Shown piece by piece: positions 1 to 5,083 of a stretch of DNA of 5,083 nucleotides. The stretch's first letter is position 1. Every line of letters starts with the position of its first letter. The stretch is taken from assembly GCA_030697085.1 (NCBI GenBank), contig JAUYQT010000472.1:1-5083 (forward strand), written 5' to 3'. The DNA is from Azonexus sp. (GTDB lineage: Bacteria; Pseudomonadota; Gammaproteobacteria; Burkholderiales; Rhodocyclaceae). The translations under genes and the position numbers were made by a program. The notes under the pieces were generated by a model, which made no database searches, was not told the DNA's origin, and was given only the letters and a program-made list of their open reading frames with translations.

Positions 1-767
1 TTCGACGCATTGGCGCGCCAGTGCTTTATAGCGAAGGCAGCTGGCTGCACCTTTGGTATGTCGGTCTGGGCATGGGCGGCGAAGCCACCGGCGCGCTGCA
101 CCATAGCTTTTCGACCGATGCCGGCCAGAGCTGGATGAAGCCAAGCCGCTTGCAGACCTCACCGTTTGCCAATATCAGCACCCTGGCGCACGCCTCGCCG
201 CTGCCGTTGGCCGATGGCGGGTTGGGGCTGCCCATGCATCACCAATTCATCAGCCAACATGGCGAGTGGCTGCGCCTTTCACCCACCGGGCAGATTCTCG
301 ACAAGGTTCGCCTGCCACTCGAGACCAGCGCACGACAGCCTGCCGTTATCGCCCTCGATGCACAGCGTGCCCTCGCCCTACTGCGCGATGCGGGCGCCGA
401 GCCGGGCAAAATTCAGCTCGCCACCACGGACAACGGTGGACTCAGCTGGCAAGCCGGCACGGCACTGCCGCTCGCCAATCCAAATTCCGCTATCGCGCTG
501 CTCCGCCTGAAAAGCGGCCGGCTATTGCTCGCCGGCAACCCGGCGATCGGTCGCGAAGCCTTGTTGTTATGGCTTTCAGCCGATGCCGGACAAACCTGGC
601 AAACCAGCCGCACCGTCGAAGCAGCAACTGACGGCGGCGCTGATTTCACCGACCCGGTGTTATTGCAGGCCCGCGATGGCCGCATTCACCTCGTTTACAC
701 CTGGCGCCAGCAAAGGATCAAGCACGCGGTCTTCAGCGAAGCCTGGCTCGACGGCGGCCAGCCATGA
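1..767 (+). CDS. Sialidase-like BNR/Asp-box repeat protein (C-terminal part; 5' end outside window)
   Basis: The reading frame is open from the window edge (first full codon at 3), so this is the last ~254 residues of a longer protein; the GTG at 21 is probably internal. It carries Asp-box motifs of the S-x-D-x-G-x-T-W type: STDAGQSW at 111-134 and SADAGQTW at 576-599, with a degenerate one containing a one-residue insertion (TTDNGGLSW) at 423-449. These loops mark beta-propeller folds of the sialidase/BNR superfamily. The C-terminal stretch ending in DGRIHLVYTWRQQRIKH resembles the end of BNR_2-type predicted neuraminidases (COG4692-like); this comes from memory, not from a search. Family members are predicted glycoside hydrolases, but I cannot identify the full catalytic Arg triad, Tyr or Asp here, so sialidase activity is unproven. 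A signal peptide, if present, would lie upstream of the window. The stop codon overlaps the start of the next gene (ATGA at 764-767), which suggests translational coupling. Confidence 0.85.
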   Translation, partial: RRIGAPVLYSEGSWLHLWYVGLGMGGEATGALHHSFSTDAGQSWMKPSRLQTSPFANISTLAHASPLPLADGGLGLPMHHQFISQHGEWLRLSPTGQILDKVRLPLETSARQPAVIALDAQRALALLRDAGAEPGKIQLATTDNGGLSWQAGTALPLANPNSAIALLRLKSGRLLLAGNPAIGREALLLWLSADAGQTWQTSRTVEAATDGGADFTDPVLLQARDGRIHLVYTWRQQRIKHAVFSEAWLDGGQP

Positions 768-1312
768 CCGCCGTCGCCGCCTACGGTCTACTCGCCCACG
801 GGCTGATTTTTGGTGCGCTTGCGGCGTTTCTGCCACTCGGGTCATTGCGCCAGCGCGCCGCGCTGCTCGCGACCGGGCTGGCACTGGTCGCCGGTATTGC
901 ACCGCTGATGCACGGCACGTTCGGCACGCCATCGCTGACGCTGCTCCAGTTGGCGCTCTGGCAACTGGTCAACCGGGCGCCCTCGCCCTTTTCATTTCGA
1001 CCGGCGCTCGGCCTGCTGCTTTTTGCCTTGCTCTTCTATCCGGCGGCGCTCGGCTGGGGAGCCTTCGATCCTTACGCACTGGGCTATCAGCCCCAGATGC
1101 TCCTCGCGGCCTTGCTTCCTGTGGCGGCAACCCTGTGGTGGCAGCGCCAGCATGCCTGGCTGATCATTCTCGCCGTCGATCTCGCCGCCTACGCCAGCGG
1201 CATTTTTGCCAACCTGTGGGATGTACTGTTCGACCCGCTGCTCGTTTTGCTGGCGCTGATCATGGTCGGACGCCGAGCCGTCATTCGATTTATCGCATCA
1301 AGGACTCGCTGA
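764..1312 (+). CDS. Multi-pass integral membrane protein of unknown function
   Basis: A 182-residue, very hydrophobic protein. I see about six or seven candidate membrane segments, near residues 4-26, 31-48, 56-69, 78-98, 108-126, 130-148 and 154-169, followed by a basic C-terminus (GRRAVIRFIASRTR) that would sit in the cytoplasm by the positive-inside rule. Acidic, aromatic and proline positions such as FDPYALGYQP (101-110) and NLWDVLFDPLL (150-160) look like family-specific conserved motifs, but I do not recognise the family. Its ATG lies inside the stop of the sialidase-like gene (ATGA), and the only upstream purine-rich sequence is a weak GGCGG, so it is probably translated by coupling and works with that protein. 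Whether it anchors, exports or modifies the product is not decidable here. The last 23 bp overlap the 3' end of the opposing response-regulator gene. Confidence 0.8.
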   Translation: MTAVAAYGLLAHGLIFGALAAFLPLGSLRQRAALLATGLALVAGIAPLMHGTFGTPSLTLLQLALWQLVNRAPSPFSFRPALGLLLFALLFYPAALGWGAFDPYALGYQPQMLLAALLPVAATLWWQRQHAWLIILAVDLAAYASGIFANLWDVLFDPLLVLLALIMVGRRAVIRFIASRTR

Positions 1313-2093
1313 TCAACTTGCGAATGCTGCCCGCCTCAAACGGCTTGTCACAAATCGCCGAAACCCCGGCCCGCTCAACCGCCGCCAGACGGCCCATATT
1401 CTGCTCGCTGGTCACCATCAGCACCGGCACACTGCTTTGCCAGCTTTGCGTCCGGATATATTCAGTCAGCTCGCGGCCATCCATTTCCGGCATGTTGTAG
1501 TCGGTGATCACTAAATCCACCGTCATCTCCTGCAGCAAGGCAACCGCCTGCTTGCCATCCACCGCCTCGGTAATCCGTTCGATGCCCAGCTCTTTCAGCA
1601 AACGGCGCAAATGGTTGCGCGAGGCCAGGCTATCATCGACCAACAACACGCGCAGCCCCTCGATCTCGGCCAAATCAACATCTTCCGGCGGGCTCAGGTA
1701 ATCAGCCGCCGCATAGAGCGCCCGCGAAAGCTGCTGCTCGTTGAACGGCTTGGGAACAATACTGCAGGCGCCCGACTGACGCACCGGATCCAATACCTGC
1801 GGGCGCGTTTCACTGGAAACCAGAATAAAAGGCACCGGCGCCAGCGCCGCATCTTCACGCATCGTCGTCACCAACTCGGTGCCCAACATGTCCGGCAGGT
1901 AGAGACTACTGATCACGACCAGACTATTGTTTTCCACCTCGACCAACGCCGCCAATGCCTCAGCACCGGTTTCCAGCAACTTGATCTGAGCGACGCCCTG
2001 ATGCTGCAACATGCGGCTCACCAGGCCAGCCTGCGTGCGTGATGGCTCAACGAGGAGAACCGACAGATCAGCCAGGGAAGTAATCAGCGCCAT
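1290..2093 (-). CDS. Tandem two-receiver (REC-REC) response regulator, first receiver degenerate
   Basis: A 267-residue protein made of two CheY-like receiver domains (about residues 11-130 and 147-266) and no output domain. The second receiver has the complete active site: acidic pair D153/D154 (VLLVDDS), phospho-acceptor D198 in VITDYNMPEMDG, T228 in LMVTSE and K250 in CDKPF. The first receiver keeps the fold and the KPF lysine (K115). It has only E16 (LLVEPS) in the acidic pocket, and serine (S63, VVISSLYLPDM) where the phospho-acceptor Asp should be, so it should not be phosphorylated in the usual way. Such proteins usually act through protein contacts in chemotaxis, motility or multi-kinase signalling; the partner kinase is not in the window. 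The ATG start is well supported by GGAG seven bases upstream (ctcc at 2101-2104 on the + strand) and an extended -10 promoter. The gene appears to be transcribed alone. Confidence 0.92.
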   Translation of the reverse strand: MALITSLADLSVLLVEPSRTQAGLVSRMLQHQGVAQIKLLETGAEALAALVEVENNSLVVISSLYLPDMLGTELVTTMREDAALAPVPFILVSSETRPQVLDPVRQSGACSIVPKPFNEQQLSRALYAAADYLSPPEDVDLAEIEGLRVLLVDDSLASRNHLRRLLKELGIERITEAVDGKQAVALLQEMTVDLVITDYNMPEMDGRELTEYIRTQSWQSSVPVLMVTSEQNMGRLAAVERAGVSAICDKPFEAGSIRKLISESLMR

Positions 2094-2125
2094 AAATCAA
2101 CTCCGAAAATGCGGAAAATGGCGGC

Positions 2126-2154
2126 ACTATAACAGCGCGCCGGCCGCTTGAAAT
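2126..2154 (-). promoter_or_regulatory. Predicted extended -10 sigma70-type promoter for the two-receiver response regulator
   Basis: On the minus strand TGTTATAGT (2126-2134) matches the extended -10 consensus, with five of six bases of TATAAT. At 17 bp spacing the -35 hexamer is poor (ATTTCA, 2149-2154; three of six), as is common for extended -10 promoters. Transcription would start about 25 bases before the ATG at 2093, leaving room for the GGAG ribosome binding site. Prediction from sequence only. Confidence 0.5.
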
Positions 2155-2216
2155 ATTGCGCCCCGATGCCGCGAAAATGAGGCACCCTATGCGCCCGCCC
2201 TGCTCCTGGAAAAACC

Positions 2217-2813
2217 ATGCTCGACTTGCCGCCCGTGCGCATTCCCCTGGCCGATCCGGCCGCCGTTGAGACGATAGTCGCCGCCACCCAGCGCTGGCTC
2301 GAGCGCGCCGTGATCGGCCTCAATCTATGCCCGTTTGCCAAAGCCGTACATGTCAAAAAACAGATTCGCTACGCCGTCAGCGCGGCGCAAACGGCGGACG
2401 AATTACTGGCTGAACTCGAACATGAGTTACAGCTGCTGGCCACGACTGCGCCGGACGAACTCGACACGACCTTACTCATTCACCCGCAGGTCATGGGCGA
2501 CTTTCTCGATTTTCATTTTTTCCTCGCCGAGGCCAATGCCGCTATCCGCAATCTCGGTTTTGACGGCGTTTTTCAGATTGCCAGCCTGCATCCGCAATAT
2601 GAATTTGCCGGTAGCGCGGCTGACGATATCGACAATTTCTCCAATCGTTCGCCCTACCCAACGCTGCATCTCTTGCGCGAAGCCAGCATTGACCGGGCCG
2701 TGGCGGCCTTTCCCGATGCGGCCGATATTTTTGAGCGCAATATCGAAACCTTGCAGGAACTGGGCCACGAAGGCTGGCGCCAGCTCTGGCTGGACGAGCC
2801 GCCTAAAACCTGA
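2217..2813 (+). CDS. DUF1415 family protein
   Basis: A 198-residue soluble protein with no signal peptide or membrane segment. I recognise it as DUF1415 (PF07209-type) from its motif pattern: WLERAVIGLNLCPFAKAV near residues 27-44 with the conserved Cys38-Pro-Phe, then LLIHPQVMGDFLDFHFFL (86-103), HPQYEFA (125-131) and NRSPYPTLHLLRE (143-155). The length is close to what I expect for the family. The biochemical function is unknown; the conserved Cys, His and Asn/Arg cluster could be an active or ligand site, but that is speculation. The ATG at 2217 is preceded only by a weak TGGA, and the conserved region starts near residue 20, so a slightly different start cannot be excluded. It is divergent from the response regulator, and its stop lies six bases from the stop of the convergent arfB. 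Confidence 0.88.
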   Translation: MLDLPPVRIPLADPAAVETIVAATQRWLERAVIGLNLCPFAKAVHVKKQIRYAVSAAQTADELLAELEHELQLLATTAPDELDTTLLIHPQVMGDFLDFHFFLAEANAAIRNLGFDGVFQIASLHPQYEFAGSAADDIDNFSNRSPYPTLHLLREASIDRAVAAFPDAADIFERNIETLQELGHEGWRQLWLDEPPKT

Positions 2814-2819
2814 GTCCGC

Positions 2820-3233
2820 TCATAGCTCGACCTTTCCCCGTCCCAGCTTGATTTGCCCACGCTTGACCTTGCTTTCCAGCCGGCGTTTTTGCGAACCATA
2901 AGTCGGCTTGGTCGGCCGCCGCTGGCGCGGCACCACGGCGAGGCTATCGACCAGCACCTGCAAGCGGCGCAAAGCCTCCTCCCGGTTCTGTTCCTGACTG
3001 CGAAACTCCTGCGCCTTGATAACCAACACGCCATCTTTGGTAATACGCTGATCGTTCAGGTGCAGCAGGCGCTCCTTGACGGCTTCCGGCAATGAAGATG
3101 CGGCAATATTGAAACGTAGATGAATGGCGCTGGAAACTTTGTTGACGTTCTGCCCCCCCGCGCCCTGAGCGCGCATGGCGGTGATTTCCACTTCGTTGAG
3201 CGGAATCTCGACTGAGCGAGCATTCAACGGCAC
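2820..3233 (-). CDS. arfB: Alternative ribosome-rescue peptidyl-tRNA hydrolase ArfB (YaeJ)
   Basis: A 137-residue release-factor-like protein that rescues stalled ribosomes by hydrolysing peptidyl-tRNA on non-stop complexes. The catalytic GGQ motif is at residues 26-28 within RAQGAGGQNVNKVSSAIHLRF, the classic ArfB/RF domain-3 signature. The C-terminal tail (about 104-137) is rich in Lys and Arg (RRPTKPTYGSQKRRLESKVKRG), as in E. coli ArfB, where it enters the empty mRNA channel. Length is close to the usual ~140 residues. The start is a GTG at 3231-3233: it puts the same number of residues (11) before the conserved IP as in E. coli ArfB, and GAG lies six bases upstream. No in-frame ATG exists nearby. 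It lies 85 bp downstream of the ParA-type gene on the same strand and may share its transcript, though arfB is usually an independent housekeeping gene. Confidence 0.95.
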   Translation of the reverse strand: MPLNARSVEIPLNEVEITAMRAQGAGGQNVNKVSSAIHLRFNIAASSLPEAVKERLLHLNDQRITKDGVLVIKAQEFRSQEQNREEALRRLQVLVDSLAVVPRQRRPTKPTYGSQKRRLESKVKRGQIKLGRGKVEL

Positions 3234-3262
3234 ATCAGACTCAGTGAAATTTGGCCATGTTG

Positions 3263-3288
3263 AACGGTTGACCGCCGGACCAGCCGTT
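3263..3288 (-). other. Imperfect inverted repeat between the ParA-type gene and arfB
   Basis: In the 85-bp gap, AACGG pairs with CCGTT (outer five bp), and after one C/A mismatch a further four pairs, two of them G-U, close a six-base loop. No run of T follows on either strand, so it does not look like an intrinsic terminator. It could be a processing site, an attenuating structure in front of arfB, or chance in GC-rich DNA. Confidence 0.25.
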
Positions 3289-3318
3289 GTATCGACGAGC
3301 GCAAGGCGGTTGTCATTT

Positions 3319-3945
3319 TTACCCGGCTTCCACCCATTCGATAATCGCCCGCCATTGCTCCAGATCGCGCTCTGCCCTTGAGGGCGGCAAATCGAAGAGG
3401 GTCAGCCCGGCGCCGCTGGCTTGCACATAAACCTGCGTATCGCGCAAATAGGTCAACACGGGCAAATCGAAGGTCGCGAAAAAACGCTCCAGTTCAGCGG
3501 CGGCGCGCGTTCTGGCATCAACGCGCATGCCGATCACCGCGACATCGACCTTGCCCTTGCGCACGGTTTTTTCCGAAAGCAGCGCCTCGAGAAAATGCCG
3601 CGTTGCCAGCATGTCAAACATCGACGGCTGAACTGGCACGATGACCCGAGTCGACAATTTCAATACTTTTTCGAGCAGCTTGCCATTCAGCCCGGCAGGG
3701 GTGTCGAGCACGACATGGCTGGTGCGCTTGGGTGGCCGCGAGACTTTATCCGGGCCGACTTCCCAGGTTTCAATACTTGGCAACTCGAAAGGCCGAATCG
3801 CCAGCCAGGCGCGTGACGACTGCTGACGGTCGATGTCACCGAGCATCACGTCATGGCGCTGCGCTGCAAAATAGCCGGCCAGATTGGTCGCCAACGTGCT
3901 TTTGCCGGAACCGCCTTTGGGGTTGGCAACGAGAAAGGCTTTCAT
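3319..3945 (-). CDS. ParA/MinD-type P-loop ATPase, small (type Ib-like), orphan
   Basis: A 208-residue ATPase of the ParA/MinD superfamily. The deviant Walker A motif with signature lysine is KGGSGKST (residues 10-17); Walker A' is GDIDRQQSS (36-44), matching the usual DxDxQxS; Walker B is VVLDTPAG (78-85, D81). It lacks the N-terminal helix-turn-helix of large plasmid ParA proteins, so it fits the small type used for cargo positioning (relatives of ParC, PpfA, McdA) or small plasmid segregation. These ATPases dimerise on ATP, bind the nucleoid or membrane and release on stimulation by a partner. There is no C-terminal amphipathic MinD-like helix that I can recognise, which favours nucleoid binding. 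No ParB-like gene is next to it. Its ATG overlaps the stop of the TAXI gene (ATGA, 3942-3945) with AGGA nine bases upstream (3955-3958), so the two are probably co-translated. The true cargo or partner is unknown. Confidence 0.9.
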   Translation of the reverse strand: MKAFLVANPKGGSGKSTLATNLAGYFAAQRHDVMLGDIDRQQSSRAWLAIRPFELPSIETWEVGPDKVSRPPKRTSHVVLDTPAGLNGKLLEKVLKLSTRVIVPVQPSMFDMLATRHFLEALLSEKTVRKGKVDVAVIGMRVDARTRAAAELERFFATFDLPVLTYLRDTQVYVQASGAGLTLFDLPPSRAERDLEQWRAIIEWVEAG

Positions 3946-5083
3946 GCCTGGATTTCCTGTTTATCGAGAATATGCCGCACCAGATTAACGTGTTCGCGCA
4001 GCGTGTAGACCAGATCGGTGAAGCCGAGCGGCACATGTAACTGGCTGGCCTCTTCATCCAGCGCGTCGAGCCGACTGCGGTATTCAGCCAAGCGGGCCGG
4101 GTCGTAATGATGTTTGAGGTCGTCCTCGAGAAATTTCAGCTCACCGTAGGAACGAAAAACCTTGGAACGGACACGCCAGGTGTAGAGCGCCGGAGCAATG
4201 CGCAGCAGCGGAATCAACAAGGCAACGATCGGCAACAACAGCACAATCAGCCGGTCGATCAGTACCGCCAGCCAGAACGGCAAATAGCGCTGCAGGAAGG
4301 GCGGGCCGGACCGCAAATAACGCGCCGCCTCGGGCGAGAGCGGTAGCATCTGATCCATGTAGGCGGGAAACTCGCCAGCGCTCTGAAAGAAACCAGACTT
4401 GCCATGCACTTCACTGGCCGCCTGCAGCAGCAGGGTTTGCAGCGCCGGGTGAAGGTCGTCACGGATGATCAAATTGGCCGTCGGCGCCAGCACTTTGATA
4501 TCTTCCGGCGGAAAATCGCGGACCAGATCGGCAACGCCTTGCGGCAAGGTCAGCCGGGTCAGATACGGGAAGCGACGCTGGTAGGCGTTGGCCTGGGCAA
4601 AGCTCATCACCTTGACGCCGGGCGAGCGCAACAAAACCTGCACCACCGGCGCGCTTTCGGCGGCGATGATAAAAGCGGCATCGATCCGCCCCTGTTGCAA
4701 CTCTTCCGCCGCCAACAAGCCGGATAAAGGCAACAAGTCGCCGTTGACCGGAATCTCGTTGGCATCGAGCAGCGTTTTCGCCAATTGACGAATGCCCGAA
4801 CCTTCCTGGCCAATCGCAATGCGTTTGCCGCGCAGTTCGGTCAGGCGCTCCAGGCGCGTTTCACCGCGATAGAAAACCCAGACCGGCTCATAGAAAACGC
4901 TGCCCAGAGAAAGCAGGCCGGAGTCATCTTCGGCGTCGAGATCCTCTTTCGGCGCCAGCACACCGCCCTGAACAAAGCCGATCTGCGCCTCGTCATTCCT
5001 CAGATGGGCCAGATTTTCCAGCGAGCCGGCCGACGTCCTGATTTCGAGCCGAACGCCGCTACGGGCCAGGATGGCGGCGTAAC
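3942..5083 (-). CDS. TAXI-family TRAP-type solute-binding protein with C-terminal membrane anchor and tail (N-terminus outside window)
   Basis: The frame is open to the window edge (first full codon at 5079-5081); 379 residues are visible and the N-terminus, probably with a signal or membrane anchor, is missing. The GTG at 4961 is internal. The segment LEIRTSAGSLENLAHL (visible residues 12-27) followed by IGFVQGGV (34-41), and later YEPVWVFYRG and GKRIAIGQEGSG, is typical of TAXI (TRAP-associated extracytoplasmic immunogenic) binding proteins, which bind small organic anions such as dicarboxylates or amino acids. After this domain comes a hydrophobic stretch (visible residues about 269-300; DNA about 4182-4277), one long or two short membrane passes, then a basic edge (TWRVRSKVFR) and a charged tail of ~80 residues with coiled-coil-like helices, predicted cytoplasmic. 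No TRAP permease gene lies beside it in the window; instead it is coupled to a ParA-type ATPase. The ligand is unknown. Confidence 0.88.
   Translation of the reverse strand, partial: YAAILARSGVRLEIRTSAGSLENLAHLRNDEAQIGFVQGGVLAPKEDLDAEDDSGLLSLGSVFYEPVWVFYRGETRLERLTELRGKRIAIGQEGSGIRQLAKTLLDANEIPVNGDLLPLSGLLAAEELQQGRIDAAFIIAAESAPVVQVLLRSPGVKVMSFAQANAYQRRFPYLTRLTLPQGVADLVRDFPPEDIKVLAPTANLIIRDDLHPALQTLLLQAASEVHGKSGFFQSAGEFPAYMDQMLPLSPEAARYLRSGPPFLQRYLPFWLAVLIDRLIVLLLPIVALLIPLLRIAPALYTWRVRSKVFRSYGELKFLEDDLKHHYDPARLAEYRSRLDALDEEASQLHVPLGFTDLVYTLREHVNLVRHILDKQEIQA

Noticed and set aside
583..1500. Long plus-strand open frame of 305 codons across the sialidase-like, membrane-protein and response-regulator genes
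   Set aside because: It is rich in Arg, Ala, Ser and Pro with no domain, and overlaps three better-supported genes; typical of a shadow frame in GC-rich DNA.
1611..2042. 143-codon plus-strand open frame antisense to the response regulator
   Set aside because: Rich in Arg, Gln and His, with no recognisable domain; the opposite strand encodes clear receiver domains.
2148..2178. Possible plus-strand promoter for DUF1415 (TTGAAA ... GAAAAT)
   Set aside because: Spacing is 19 bp and the -10 element matches only four of six bases; too weak to annotate, although a promoter is expected in this gap.
3271..3320. Possible plus-strand terminator (ACCGCC...GGCGGT followed by five T)
   Set aside because: The loop would be 28 bases, the T run is separated from the stem by several bases, and no plus-strand gene ends nearby.
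3421..3816. 131-codon plus-strand open frame antisense to the ParA-type gene
   Set aside because: Composition is shadow-like and the minus strand carries intact Walker motifs.
4107..4727. Plus-strand open frames with Gln- and Arg-rich products opposite the TAXI gene
   Set aside because: The Gln-rich composition is the antisense image of Leu codons in the hydrophobic TAXI protein; no domain is present.

Overview
The window is a compact, GC-rich (roughly 60 %), almost fully coding stretch of bacterial chromosome. The gene families (DUF1415, ArfB, a membrane-anchored TAXI protein, an orphan ParA-type ATPase, a tandem receiver protein) and the base composition suggest a betaproteobacterium, possibly of the Rhodocyclaceae (Dechloromonas/Azonexus-like). 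That placement is inference from general family resemblance and was not tested. No mobile element, CRISPR array, tRNA or rRNA is visible, and no gap between genes exceeds 125 bases.

Layout. Positions 1-1312 (+): the C-terminal part of a BNR/Asp-box sialidase-like protein, coupled by an ATGA overlap to a multi-pass membrane protein of unknown function. Positions 1290-2093 (-): a tandem two-receiver response regulator whose first receiver has lost its phospho-acceptor Asp. Its 3' end overlaps the membrane gene tail to tail by 23 bp. Positions 2094-2216: a short divergent intergenic region with a good extended -10 promoter for the response regulator. Positions 2217-2813 (+): a DUF1415 protein. 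Positions 2820-5083 (-): a gene set read in the order TAXI-family solute-binding protein (5' end cut by the window edge), ParA-type ATPase, then arfB. TAXI and parA overlap by ATGA; arfB follows after 85 bp with no clear terminator, so it may or may not share the transcript.

How they may work together. The strongest association is the membrane-anchored TAXI protein with the ParA/MinD-like ATPase. The TAXI protein has a solute-binding domain followed by a hydrophobic hairpin or long membrane segment and a charged C-terminal tail of about 80 residues. No TRAP permease gene and no ParB-like partner is seen in the window. This arrangement suggests sensing or positioning rather than classical transport, but that is a hypothesis. 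ArfB (ribosome rescue) and DUF1415 look like ordinary housekeeping neighbours. The sialidase-like/membrane-protein pair is a second coupled unit of unknown role.
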